Part shown: positions 1 to 7,853 of the stretch, piece by piece
Layout: each line of letters starts with the position of its first letter
Position numbering within the stretch: position 1 is the stretch's first letter
Assembly (NCBI GenBank): GCA_027449805.1
Contig: DAIDKY010000016.1
Coordinates: forward strand, 1-14,473
Direction of reading: 5' to 3'
Source: a bacterium
GTDB lineage: Bacteria; Patescibacteriota; Saccharimonadia; UBA4664
Length of the DNA stretch: 14,473 nucleotides
Program-made: the position numbers and the translations under genes
The notes under the pieces: generated by a model
What the model was told of the DNA's origin: nothing
Database searches by the model: none
Seen by the model: only the letters and a program-made list of their open reading frames with translations

Positions 1-2470
1 TGGCAGCCTCTAGTCGCAGAGACAGCAGCCGCGAAACGTGATTATCGCTTAACGTCACCCCAAAGAGTACCTTGGCGGCGGCCATTGTCTGACGATTATG
101 CGTAATGACGATCAGCTGGGCGTGTTTGCTCAAATCATGAAGAATCGAGGCAAGTCGGCTCGAGTTAGCCTCATCGAGCGCCGCATCGATCTCGTCGAGA
201 ACAATGAACGGACATGGGTTAGTGGCGAGGATTGCCGCTAACAAGGCTACCCCAGTTAGCGAGCGTTCGCCGCCGGATAATGAATTAAGGCTCGACAGGC
301 GTTTACCTTTGGGGCTGGCTTTTATCTCGATGCCATAGTCGCCGGACTCATTACGCTCAAGCTTAAGGGCTGCCTGGCCGCCGCCCATAAGCCGCTCAAA
401 ATAATCGCTGAAGTGCTTGGAAATCGAAGCAAAACCGGCCTCAAAACTAATTCTGATCGACTCGTCGAGACGCTCTACGACGCTGCGCAGATCGGTCTGT
501 GCCGACTCCAGGTCAGCGATCTGCTCAACAAGCTCGCTATAGCGGGATTTAACACTGGCATACTCGGCCTCCCCTTCCTGTTGAAGGTTACGCTCGGCTT
601 CAAAGCGCGTTTCTAGGAGCTGCAATTGCGACTCCAATTCGGCTAGAGAGTGTGATGACGGCCTGACTCCGGTAGTCGTCACGTCCCACATCTTTGCCAG
701 CTTCTGGTAGCGTATACGTTCATCGTTTAGACCCTTAGCCACTCTCTCGTCTAGCCGGCTGTCTGCTTCGGCTTGTTCGATCTGCGCGCGCGTACGTTCA
801 AGCTCAGTCGCCAGTCGGACTACGTCATTACCGTCGGAACCAAGCTGACTAATTCGTGCCAGCTCCTCCCGGGCGGATGTAACAGCCGCAGCGGCTGCCT
901 CCAGATCGGCATCGAGATGACGAGCGTCGCGCTGGGTCGCAATCAACTCGTCCAAATGCTTAGTAGTAGCTTCTCGGCGTTTATCAATATCGCTGAGCTC
1001 CTGGATCTTAGTTTGTACTTGCTGTTCAAAATGAGCCGAGTCCAGCTCCAGCGAACGCACCGAAAGATTTAGATTTGCCAAGTGATCAGTAACGGTCTCG
1101 CGCCGAGCCATTGCCTTCTCCAGTTTATGACGAGACTCATCAAGCTGTACGAGCAGCTCGCCCTCGCTGCTGCGTGCCGCATGACTCAGTAGTCGGCCGG
1201 CCTTATGAACCAGGAGCTTGATTTGGTCGAGCGACGGCTCCTCGTCACTAAGATTCTGCGCAACCACCTTCACCAGGTTAAGAGCGTGGCTGATGTACTG
1301 TTGCTGGGTGCCGTTATCGGTTTGGTGGCGCAGGGCGACGAGAACCGCCTGCGCCTCCTTGACCGGCTGATTCAGCTTCTCGAGCTGGCTCTCGCTACGG
1401 GCAACGGCCTGGCGCATAGCGCTAAGTTCTCGCTCAACCGCCTTGTGTTTACGTTCGCTCTGGCGCAGATCGAGACGAAGCTTGTGAATCTCTTCGCTGA
1501 TTTCATCTTTTTTGAGTTTAGTTAACTCCACTTCGCGGTCAAGCGCCTGCCGCTCCGATAGTTTTATCATAACGGCGTCCCAATCCGACTCGAGTCGAGT
1601 AATCTCCTTGGCCAGATCAAGACGTTGGTCTTGATGCTTACGGGACAGCACCTGCTGCTCGTCAAGACGCTTAACGAGCGTACGCTCTTGGCTCGAAAGT
1701 GTCTTTAGTTCGGCTTTGCGCTGGGTTTGTTCAGTCTTTAAACGCTCTATGTCGGCGCCGAGAGCGGCCTCCGCCGAAACAACCAAAACGGCACGATCGG
1801 CAGCTATTTTCGCCTCTAGCTCCAGACGACGCTTTGCGGCCGTCGCGACGCGCTCCAACCCCGCAAGGCGAGGCTCTAGCTCGCTGCGAATATCGCGCAA
1901 GCGGGTAAGGTTGGCCTCGGTCTGAGCGAGACGCTTCATGGCCGTCTCTCGCTTGAGCTCATCCCCGCGAATACCGCTGGCCTCGTCAAAAAGCAGCTTG
2001 CGCTCGACCGGACCGGCCATAAGCATGCTATCGATCATCCCCTGGCCAATAACGGCGTAAGAGCCGGCTCCGACCTGCGCCTGCGCCAAGAGTAGCTGTA
2101 TCTCATTTAAACGAACGCTGCGCCCGGCCAAACGATAATCGGTCTCGCCACTGCGATAGAGTCGACGACCGATTTCGATCTCGCTCAGCTCCAAACCAAA
2201 GACGCCGTCGCTGTTGTCAAAGACTAGTGTCACCTCGGCTACCGAGGCGCGCGCGCGTTTGTCCGAACCGGCAAAGACGATCTCCTCGCGGTCGCTCAAG
2301 CGAAGCTTGGCTTTGCTCTGCTCGCCAAGCGCCCAACGCACGGCATCGGCCACATTGCTCTTGCCCGATCCATTCGGACCGACAATAGCCGTAATTCCGG
2401 GCTCCAGCTCAATGACTGTCTTGTTGGCAAACGATTTAAAGCCGTTAATCGTAATTCGTTTTAGATACAT
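1..2470 (-). CDS. smc: SMC chromosome-condensation ATPase, hinge-less form, C-terminus cut by the window edge
   Basis: SMC proteins form ATP-driven dimers that fold and segregate the chromosome. The N-terminal head begins MYLKRITINGFKSF and carries the Walker A GPNGSGKSN at residues 31-39. The C-terminal head has LSGGERSLTG from residue 731 and the Walker B/D-loop DEIDAALDEAN from 759. The frame is open for 823 codons to the edge, and the last visible residues match the end of the family, so only a few are missing. Bacterial SMCs usually have about 1,150-1,200 residues. I read the section between the heads and it is heptad-like coiled coil throughout. Where the roughly 150-residue glycine-rich hinge belongs there is only a short helix-breaking stretch (about 364-443, with TDNGTQ and SDEEPS), and there is no CxxC zinc hook. 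It is the last visible gene of the DUF177-rpmF-nusB-Nudix-rnc-smc operon. The ATG follows a GGGG tract by 4 nt. Confidence 0.93.
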   Translation of the reverse strand, partial: MYLKRITINGFKSFANKTVIELEPGITAIVGPNGSGKSNVADAVRWALGEQSKAKLRLSDREEIVFAGSDKRARASVAEVTLVFDNSDGVFGLELSEIEIGRRLYRSGETDYRLAGRSVRLNEIQLLLAQAQVGAGSYAVIGQGMIDSMLMAGPVERKLLFDEASGIRGDELKRETAMKRLAQTEANLTRLRDIRSELEPRLAGLERVATAAKRRLELEAKIAADRAVLVVSAEAALGADIERLKTEQTQRKAELKTLSSQERTLVKRLDEQQVLSRKHQDQRLDLAKEITRLESDWDAVMIKLSERQALDREVELTKLKKDEISEEIHKLRLDLRQSERKHKAVERELSAMRQAVARSESQLEKLNQPVKEAQAVLVALRHQTDNGTQQQYISHALNLVKVVAQNLSDEEPSLDQIKLLVHKAGRLLSHAARSSEGELLVQLDESRHKLEKAMARRETVTDHLANLNLSVRSLELDSAHFEQQVQTKIQELSDIDKRREATTKHLDELIATQRDARHLDADLEAAAAAVTSAREELARISQLGSDGNDVVRLATELERTRAQIEQAEADSRLDERVAKGLNDERIRYQKLAKMWDVTTTGVRPSSHSLAELESQLQLLETRFEAERNLQQEGEAEYASVKSRYSELVEQIADLESAQTDLRSVVERLDESIRISFEAGFASISKHFSDYFERLMGGGQAALKLERNESGDYGIEIKASPKGKRLSSLNSLSGGERSLTGVALLAAILATNPCPFIVLDEIDAALDEANSSRLASILHDLSKHAQLIVITHNRQTMAAAKVLFGVTLSDNHVSRLLSLRLEAA

Positions 2471-2508
2471 TGCACCCCAATCATTAGCCTAATTGTATCA
2501 AGCTTTGG

Positions 2509-3204
2509 CTAAGATTTCTGGTTCGTAATATCTTTTAGGGCAAGAGATGCCGCAACCTGCTGGGCTGCCTGCTTGCTAGAACCCTGGCCCTTGCCGCAGA
2601 GACGGTCGCCAACAAAGACGCCGACCGTAAAGACTTTGTCGTGATCGGGACCCTCCTCGGAGAGCACCCGGTAGTTGGGCGTGAGGCCGTACTTGTCTTG
2701 GGCCATCTCTTGGAACTTACTTTTGGGATCGACCCACGAACCAACCTCAAGAATATGCTCGAGGCGCGAGATAATATAGGTCGTTATAAACTTAGAGGCG
2801 GCTTCGTAGCCTTGATCCAAATAGATAGCTCCGATCAATGCCTCGACCGAGTTGGCCGAGATTAAACCATGCGAGCGAGCGTTGCCTTTGGCTTCGCCAC
2901 GCGACAGTTTAAAGAAACGTGACAGTTCAAGTTCGAGGGCCACGGCGGCCAGGCTCTCGGTCTTGACCAAGGCGCTGCGCCAGTTGGTCAGATCGCCTTC
3001 GGGATTAGGATAATTGCGATAAAGGAAGTCGGTTACGACAAGCTCGAGAACAGCATCGCCCAGAAACTCAATACGTTCATTATGCTCAAGTCCGAGTTTG
3101 GGGTGCTCATTTAGATATGAGCGGTGAATAAATGCACGCTCGAGCAGCGACATATCGTTAAATTTGACGCCGATCTCTTTCTGAAAATCTTGTAATGAAG
3201 TCAT
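2509..3204 (-). CDS. rnc: Ribonuclease III
   Basis: Double-strand-specific endoribonuclease that processes rRNA precursors and some mRNAs. It has 231 residues, a normal length. The catalytic domain carries the signature NERIEFLGDAV (residues 42-52, acidic ligands E43, E46 and D50) and a second motif SANSVEALIGAIYLD (116-130). A double-stranded-RNA-binding domain follows from about residue 155, including KGQGSSKQAAQQVAA near the end. At residue 118 there is Asn where E. coli has the metal-ligand Asp114; the partner Glu (E121) is kept. The frame stays open upstream, but that extension overlaps the Nudix gene and has no family similarity, so I take the ATG at 3204, whose protein starts MTSLQDFQKEIG. 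It lies 25 nt after the Nudix stop and 38 nt before smc. An rnc-smc neighbourhood is also known from Firmicutes. Confidence 0.95.
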   Translation of the reverse strand: MTSLQDFQKEIGVKFNDMSLLERAFIHRSYLNEHPKLGLEHNERIEFLGDAVLELVVTDFLYRNYPNPEGDLTNWRSALVKTESLAAVALELELSRFFKLSRGEAKGNARSHGLISANSVEALIGAIYLDQGYEAASKFITTYIISRLEHILEVGSWVDPKSKFQEMAQDKYGLTPNYRVLSEEGPDHDKVFTVGVFVGDRLCGKGQGSSKQAAQQVAASLALKDITNQKS

Positions 3205-3229
3205 TGTTGTTAGCCCTATGGTATCACGC

Positions 3230-3733
3230 CTAAACGGCCAGTCCCAACTTGGACAAGCCCAAACGGAAGAGCTTCTCGGTATCGCGGTACTCGACCATCC
3301 GCAGCGCTTCTTCCTGAGGAAACCACTTGGTGTCGACGATACCGGCCGAGTCGCCGGGGATAGTCGCTTCGGAGTCGCCCAGCGCCTCGACCAAGAAGAC
3401 ATAGTTAGTCATAAAGATGAGCTCGCCTTCCTTGCGGTAGAAAAAGTGCAGCTTGCCTAGCTTCTCGCCTAACTTAAGGTCGGACAGACCCGTCTCTTCG
3501 GTGATCTCGCGCAGTACCGTCTGCTCAATGCGCTCGCCCGGCTCGACGTGACCCTTGGGAATCGTCCAGCGTCCCTTAAGATCCTGAATCATCAGGATAT
3601 CGATAGCATCGTCACGGTGACGAAAGACGACCCCGCCAGCGGTGTAGCGGCGAACGGCTCGACTGTTCTTGGACGGTTTGCGCTTATTTAGCTTATTTTG
3701 CCGGTTTGGCCGACGGTTCTTCTTCGGGTTCAT
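3230..3733 (-). CDS. Nudix hydrolase
   Basis: 167-residue protein with a complete Nudix box, GX5EX7REUXEEXGU, at residues 61-83 (GHVEPGE, then REITEETGL), which binds the divalent metal and cleaves nucleoside diphosphates linked to another group. The flanking strands (YTAGGVVFRHR before, WTIPKGH just ahead of the box) resemble Ap4A or NTP pyrophosphohydrolases, but the substrate cannot be set from sequence. The first 29 residues are very basic and disordered (many K, R and N), suggesting contact with RNA or ribosomes. The chosen ATG at 3733 lies inside the nusB 3' end, giving a 41-nt overlap. An earlier ATG would overlap nusB much more, and no later in-frame start precedes the domain. It sits in an RNA-maturation operon between nusB and rnc, so an RNA-end or alarmone target is plausible but not shown. 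Confidence 0.88.
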   Translation of the reverse strand: MNPKKNRRPNRQNKLNKRKPSKNSRAVRRYTAGGVVFRHRDDAIDILMIQDLKGRWTIPKGHVEPGERIEQTVLREITEETGLSDLKLGEKLGKLHFFYRKEGELIFMTNYVFLVEALGDSEATIPGDSAGIVDTKWFPQEEALRMVEYRDTEKLFRLGLSKLGLAV

Positions 3734-4163
3734 AGAAATTGCTCTTGCGGTAGATAGTGCCCAAAACACCGTTAACAAACTTTGATGAGTTCTCCCCGCC
3801 AAAAGCCTTGGCCAGCTCAACTGCCTCGTTGATGGCCACTTTCGGGGGTACGTCGCGCTTGATCATCAGCTCATAGACGCCAATTCGCAGGATGATCTTA
3901 TCGATCTTGGCGATCTGATCAACCGGCCACTCTGGAGCCGCCGGTCCGATGATATCGTCGATATCGGTCTCGTGGCGATGAACGCCGTCGACAACGTCTT
4001 CGACGAAATTGGTATCTTCGATCGAGTTCGAAAACTCGGCTAGGTTGCGTTCTAGGATCTTGGCTAAATCGGCCGGCTCCTCGACGTCTGCTCCGTGGCG
4101 AAAATCAAACTCATAGAGAGTCTGCATAGCGACGATGCGGCCGAGGTGTCGGTTCGATGCCAT
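3693..4163 (-). CDS. nusB: Transcription antitermination factor NusB
   Basis: All-helical NusB, which with S10 (NusE) binds boxA RNA and supports rRNA transcription and folding. It has 156 residues, close to the usual 130-160. The N-terminus has the family pattern HLGRIVAMQTLYEFDF. The C-terminal signature is NEAVELAKAFGGENSSKFVN, followed by GVLGTIYRK, near residues 110-140. A short acidic and proline-rich tail (EPEEEPSAKPAK) extends beyond the conserved fold and overlaps the Nudix start. The gene begins 6 nt after the rpmF stop with no recognisable SD site, so it is probably translated through coupling. It lies between ribosomal protein bL32 and RNase III genes, consistent with a ribosome-biogenesis operon. 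Confidence 0.95.
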   Translation of the reverse strand: MASNRHLGRIVAMQTLYEFDFRHGADVEEPADLAKILERNLAEFSNSIEDTNFVEDVVDGVHRHETDIDDIIGPAAPEWPVDQIAKIDKIILRIGVYELMIKRDVPPKVAINEAVELAKAFGGENSSKFVNGVLGTIYRKSNFYEPEEEPSAKPAK

Positions 4164-4169
4164 CTGTTG

Positions 4170-4334
4170 CTACCGGTCCCGAGTCTTGATTAAACCGAGC
4201 GAGACTGCCTTGAGCAAACGACGCGGCACCATGGCGCCATTGGAGGCCGTCTGCAACTGAGTAGCTTTGAGAGCGTGGTGTGAGCGACGCTGTCCTTGGG
4301 CACCGCGAGTAGTGCGTTTCTTAGGTACGGCCAT
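4170..4334 (-). CDS. rpmF: Large-subunit ribosomal protein bL32, cysteine-free form
   Basis: 54-residue basic protein starting MAVPKKRTTRGAQGQRRSHH, the standard bL32 N-terminus that inserts into 23S rRNA. The usual two CxxC pairs of the zinc-binding paralogue are absent: there is no cysteine at all, so this is the zinc-independent (C-minus) type. The ATG shares its A with the preceding DUF177 stop (TAATG), which indicates translational coupling. A longer upstream frame exists but would run inside the DUF177 gene and precede the conserved MAVPKK start, so I reject it. The DUF177-rpmF pairing is conserved across very many bacteria and confirms both calls. Confidence 0.95.
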   Translation of the reverse strand: MAVPKKRTTRGAQGQRRSHHALKATQLQTASNGAMVPRRLLKAVSLGLIKTRDR

Positions 4335-4753
4335 TAGAAGGTTCCTTTCGTTAGATATTCCTCGGCGCCGGGAATGCCGACACAATCGACTTGGCAGAGG
4401 AGTTTGATCGGCTGGCGCAGAACCAGTTCCTGCTCGATGAGCGGGGCCAGATCAATCTGCTCGTCCGTGATCGGCAGTTCGTCCTCGCCGGGACTAACCG
4501 CATAGATCTGTTCAAACTCTGCCTCGACGTCCGAAGTATAGGAGCGCAGACAACGATGGCACTCGAGCTGCAGTTGAGTCGCAATCAGACCGTTTACGGT
4601 CAGTTGCTTATCTCCGAGCTTCGTAACCGTAACCTCACCATTAACCGGTTGCGTCAGAACAAGTGACAGCGTCTTAGGCTGTTCACCCTCGATGGCAAAG
4701 GTGCGGTTGTGTCCGGTCTCTTCAGCTAGCAGGTCGCGTACATGTATGTGCAT
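4334..4753 (-). CDS. DUF177 (YceD-type) protein, likely 23S rRNA/large-subunit accumulation factor
   Basis: 139-residue DUF177 protein. The family signature is clear: LECHRCLR with Cys65 and Cys68, the acidic EAEFEQIYAV strand, the DLAPLIEQELVL helix near 101-112, and a second cysteine pair, C120 and C124. The four cysteines probably bind a metal or stabilise the fold. YceD of E. coli and its plant homologues are linked to 23S rRNA accumulation, and the gene almost always precedes rpmF, as here. It is the first gene of the six-gene minus-strand operon, about 10 nt downstream of the expected transcription start of the promoter at 4771-4799. A weak AAGAG lies 5 nt before the ATG. The role in ribosome assembly comes from family knowledge. 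Confidence 0.9.
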   Translation of the reverse strand: MHIHVRDLLAEETGHNRTFAIEGEQPKTLSLVLTQPVNGEVTVTKLGDKQLTVNGLIATQLQLECHRCLRSYTSDVEAEFEQIYAVSPGEDELPITDEQIDLAPLIEQELVLRQPIKLLCQVDCVGIPGAEEYLTKGTF

Positions 4754-4770
4754 GGCACTCTTGGTTACAG

Positions 4771-4799
4771 ACTATAGCCTAAATGGCGCCGAAATTCAA
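4771..4799 (-). promoter_or_regulatory. Promoter of the DUF177-rpmF-nusB-Nudix-rnc-smc operon
   Basis: On the minus strand TTGAAT (4794-4799) and TATAGT (4771-4776) are separated by exactly 17 nt, a good sigma-70-type match. Transcription would start near 4764, giving a leader of about 10 nt before the DUF177 ATG. It lies in the 54-nt gap after leuS. Confidence 0.65.
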
Positions 4800-4807
4800 A
4801 CGTAAGC

Positions 4808-7234
4808 TTATTTTACGACGAAGTTGACCAGTTTTCGCGGTACCACGATCGTTTTTACGACCTCGCCCTTGGCAAGGTACTTGGCGACATGCTCGTCGGC
4901 CTGGGCGGCCTCTGTCAGCTCATCATTGGTCGCATCAACCGGTAATACAAGATTGGCGCGGAGCTTGCCGTTAACCTGCACGATGATCTCGACGAGATCG
5001 TCTTTGACCAATTCCGGATCGTACTTGGGCCAGCCGGCCACGTGGACGCTGCCCGCCTCGCCCAGCTGGTGCCAGAGCTCCTCAGCCATGTGGGGTACCG
5101 ACGGGGCGAGCATTAAGACCAGTGATCGAACGGTGCGGCGTGCCAGATCGGCGTTTTCGGGCTTAACCAACTCACTACGAGTCTTGGCGGAGGTGAGGAA
5201 ATTGATGTACTCCATCAGCGCTGAGACCATGGTGTTAAAGTGCATCGACTCGATGTCGTGGTGAACCTTCTTGAGCGTTTTGTGCGTCTGACGATCGACC
5301 GATAAGGCGAATTCGCCGGCATCACCCGCCACGACCTCAGACTGGCGATCATTAGCAATAAGGTCCTGAGCCAGCATCCAGACGCGGTACAGGAAGCGCG
5401 AGACACCGTTGAGTCGCTCGTCACTCCAGGCCGTCTGATCCTCGAAAGGACCCATGAACATCTCATAGAGACGTAGGGCATCGGCACCATAACGCTCAAC
5501 GACGCTGTCGGGATTAATTACATTGCCAATGCTCTTACTCATCTTGCGGCCGTCGGGACCCAGAATCATGCCATGGCTGCGGCGTTTGGCGTAGGGCTCC
5601 GACGTCGGCACTAGACCTTCGTCGTAGAGGAACTTATACCAGAAGCGCGAGTAAAGCAGGTGCAGGGTTGTGTGCTCCATGCCGCCGTTATAGAGATCGA
5701 CCTGCAACCAGTACTTGAGCTTCTCGGGGTCGGCGAAGACTTTGTTGTTGTGCGGGTCGATGTAGCGTAGGAAATACCAGCTCGAACCTGCCCAGTTGGG
5801 CATGGTGTCGGTCTCGCGTTTGGCCGGACCGCCGCACTTGGGACAGGTCGTGTTGACCCAGTCGGCGATGGCCGCGAGTGGGCTCTCACCGGTCTCGGTC
5901 GGCTCGTAGAACTCGACTTTCGGCAGAGTCACGGGTAGCTGATCATCAGGTACGGGGACGACGCCATCCTTGGCGCAATGAACCACCGGAATCGGCTCGC
6001 CCCAGTAGTGCTGGCGGCTAAAAATCCAGTCGCGCAATTTGTAGTTAACGGCTTTGCGCCCGATGCCGTCGGCCTCAAGCTTCTTGGTAATAGCCACCTT
6101 GGCTTCGCTCGAATTCATACCCTTAAAGTCACCTGCCATCATCACGACATCGTCCTCTAAAACTACCTTGATCGGCAGATCAAACTCCTTGGCAAAGGCC
6201 TCGTCACGGTCATCGTGGGCCGGCACCGCCATGATCGCACCCGTGCCGTAACCGGCCAGCACGTAGTCGGCTATCCAGACCGGCATCTTCTCGTCAGTTA
6301 GCGGATTCTTGGCGTAAGCACCCGTCCAGACACCGGTCTTGGGTCGATCGGCTTCCTGGCGCCCTACCTCAGTCTCGCTCTGTGTCGCAGTGACATACTC
6401 CTCGACCTTCGCCTGTTGTTCCTTGGTGGTGATCTTGGCCACGGCCTTGTGCTCCGGCGCTAGGACCAAGAAAGTCGCACCTGGCAGAGTATCGGGGCGG
6501 GTGGTATAGACAGTGATCTTCTCGCCATCGACCGTAAAGTCGATCTCGGCGCCCTCGCTCCGCCCAACCCAATTGACCTGCTGGGAGGCGATGCGATCGG
6601 AGTAATCGACCGTCTTTAAATCTTCAATCAAACGATCAGCATAAGCCGTGATTTTGAGCATCCACTGCTTGAGCAACTTCTTTTCGACGACGGTGCCGCA
6701 GCGCTCATGGCGCCCGTTGACGACTTCTTCATTAGCCAAACCGGTCTTCTCGAAAGGACACCAGTTGATAGCGATCTCGTCTTGATAGGCTAAGCCCTTC
6801 TCAAGTAATCGCAGAAATATCCATTGCGTCCAGCGGTAATACTCGGGGTCGGTCGTGTTGACGGCGCGATACCAATCGAATGACAAGCCGAGAGCCTTAA
6901 GCTGGCGTTCAAAGTTTGCAACGTTCTTGCTCGTCGCCAATTGAGGGGCGATCTTGTGCTTAATAGCGTAATTTTCGGTCGGCAGACCAAAGGCATCAAA
7001 GCCCATCGGATAAAGCACGTTAAAGCCCTGCATCCGCTTATGTCGGGCCATAATGTCGAGGGCGGTATAACTACGGACATGGCCTACGTGGAGGCCGTCG
7101 CCGCTCGGGTATGGAAACTCGACCAAGTAGTAATACTTTTGGCGCGAGTCGTCATCGACAGCCCGATAGAGCTTGGTCTCGTCCCAGGTCTGTTGCCACT
7201 TAGCTTCGATATCGGAGGGTTTATAGGGCTTCAT
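4808..7234 (-). CDS. leuS: Leucyl-tRNA synthetase
   Basis: Class Ia synthetase that charges tRNA-Leu and edits mischarged products. With the start used here it has 808 residues, a typical bacterial length. The order is: Rossmann catalytic half with the HIGH motif as HVGH (residues 49-52); a zinc-type insert with paired cysteines (WCPFEKT and RCGTVVE); the CP1 editing domain (VYTTRPDTLPGATF, later YGTGAIMAVPAHDDRDE); a second cysteine pair (CPKCGG) before DTMPNWAGSSWYFLRY, as in the Bacillus type; the KMSKS loop exactly as KMSKS at 564-568; and the anticodon-binding and C-terminal domains (VQVNGKLRANLVLPVDAT). An ATG three codons upstream (7243) is possible, but it lies inside a TATAAT box spaced 7 nt from the ATG at 7234, and the later start fits the family N-terminus better. 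It is the third gene of the murF operon. Confidence 0.95.
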   Translation of the reverse strand: MKPYKPSDIEAKWQQTWDETKLYRAVDDDSRQKYYYLVEFPYPSGDGLHVGHVRSYTALDIMARHKRMQGFNVLYPMGFDAFGLPTENYAIKHKIAPQLATSKNVANFERQLKALGLSFDWYRAVNTTDPEYYRWTQWIFLRLLEKGLAYQDEIAINWCPFEKTGLANEEVVNGRHERCGTVVEKKLLKQWMLKITAYADRLIEDLKTVDYSDRIASQQVNWVGRSEGAEIDFTVDGEKITVYTTRPDTLPGATFLVLAPEHKAVAKITTKEQQAKVEEYVTATQSETEVGRQEADRPKTGVWTGAYAKNPLTDEKMPVWIADYVLAGYGTGAIMAVPAHDDRDEAFAKEFDLPIKVVLEDDVVMMAGDFKGMNSSEAKVAITKKLEADGIGRKAVNYKLRDWIFSRQHYWGEPIPVVHCAKDGVVPVPDDQLPVTLPKVEFYEPTETGESPLAAIADWVNTTCPKCGGPAKRETDTMPNWAGSSWYFLRYIDPHNNKVFADPEKLKYWLQVDLYNGGMEHTTLHLLYSRFWYKFLYDEGLVPTSEPYAKRRSHGMILGPDGRKMSKSIGNVINPDSVVERYGADALRLYEMFMGPFEDQTAWSDERLNGVSRFLYRVWMLAQDLIANDRQSEVVAGDAGEFALSVDRQTHKTLKKVHHDIESMHFNTMVSALMEYINFLTSAKTRSELVKPENADLARRTVRSLVLMLAPSVPHMAEELWHQLGEAGSVHVAGWPKYDPELVKDDLVEIIVQVNGKLRANLVLPVDATNDELTEAAQADEHVAKYLAKGEVVKTIVVPRKLVNFVVK

Positions 7235-7241
7235 ATCGGCC

Positions 7242-7247
7242 ATTATA
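7242..7247 (-). promoter_or_regulatory. Candidate internal -10 box for a leaderless leuS transcript
   Basis: A perfect TATAAT on the minus strand ends 7 nt before the leuS ATG at 7234, placing the expected transcription start on or beside that ATG. No convincing -35 is present. The same 7-nt geometry occurs at murF and murA. The more upstream ATG (7243) overlaps the box itself and could be used only on read-through mRNA from murF. Confidence 0.5.
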
Positions 7248-7253
7248 CCGATA

Positions 7254-7853
7254 TCAAGCTGATTTGGGGAGGACGATCGTGCAACCGCCGCCCGTTGGAT
7301 TGAGATATTTTAAGACATAATCCTCGTCATAGATCTGCTGGGTATTGCGATCATCGGGATCGACGACGGTAACCTTGCCGTTGTGCCATTCGGTCAGAAT
7401 AACGGCGTGGGTGCTCTTGGCCTCACCACCAAAACCCGGTTTTACTCCGACAATCATCGGGTATGTACCATGGACGATGTCTTTGATTGTGCGATCGGCG
7501 ACATGCTCGCGGAAAAAAGTTTCTTCGCGATCGTTCGAAAGATATCCAAAGCGGCGCATACGCTCGATATCGTAGTTAGTGCTCCCGTTGAGCCACCAGG
7601 TAACGATATCCATTCCATATTTCTTGCGGATATCCGCGGCCAAACCGGCGCGGACCCAGCCGCGCTCCTCGCTAAAGTTGGCGTCCCAATCAAGGCTGTC
7701 CGAAAAGCCCTCGAGGGTCGATCCGATGCCGCTGTCGAGATAGCCCCCGGCACGCCCAAGCATATAAAAGCAGGTCGGACTGCAGTTGCGACTGGCAACG
7801 TACTCGCCAAGGATCGCACCGACAGATTGCTGTGTTACGCGTTCTGGTACCAT
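7254..7853 (-). CDS. Peptidase C39-like (papain-fold) protein
   Basis: 199 residues with the layout of a C39-like cysteine-peptidase fold. NCSPTCFYML near the N-terminus puts the candidate nucleophile at Cys24, with a second cysteine at C28. STHAVILTEW provides His149, and VTVVDPDD provides Asp165, in the order Cys-His-Asp. A Gln pair at 8-9 could form the oxyanion hole, although it lies farther from the Cys than is usual. There is no signal peptide and no membrane segment, so it should act in the cytoplasm unless exported another way. It lacks an ABC transporter partner, so it is unlikely to be a bacteriocin leader peptidase. Its ATG overlaps the murF stop (TAATG) and leuS follows 10-19 nt later, so it is co-translated with a cell-wall ligase. 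A role in processing a wall-related peptide is only a guess. Confidence 0.72.
   Translation of the reverse strand: MVPERVTQQSVGAILGEYVASRNCSPTCFYMLGRAGGYLDSGIGSTLEGFSDSLDWDANFSEERGWVRAGLAADIRKKYGMDIVTWWLNGSTNYDIERMRRFGYLSNDREETFFREHVADRTIKDIVHGTYPMIVGVKPGFGGEAKSTHAVILTEWHNGKVTVVDPDDRNTQQIYDEDYVLKYLNPTGGGCTIVLPKSA

Noticed and set aside
1141..1400. Possible zinc hook at the middle of the SMC-like protein (Rad50/SbcC type)
   Set aside because: No cysteine pair occurs in the turn region, and both heads are SMC-type, not Rad50-type.
413..2492. Several plus-strand ORFs opposite smc
   Set aside because: All are shadows of the smc coiled-coil codons; none has an SD site or a recognisable domain.
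3205..3402. 66-codon N-terminal extension of the RNase III frame
   Set aside because: It lies inside the Nudix gene, has no family similarity and no SD site; the ATG at 3204 begins the conserved domain at the normal place.
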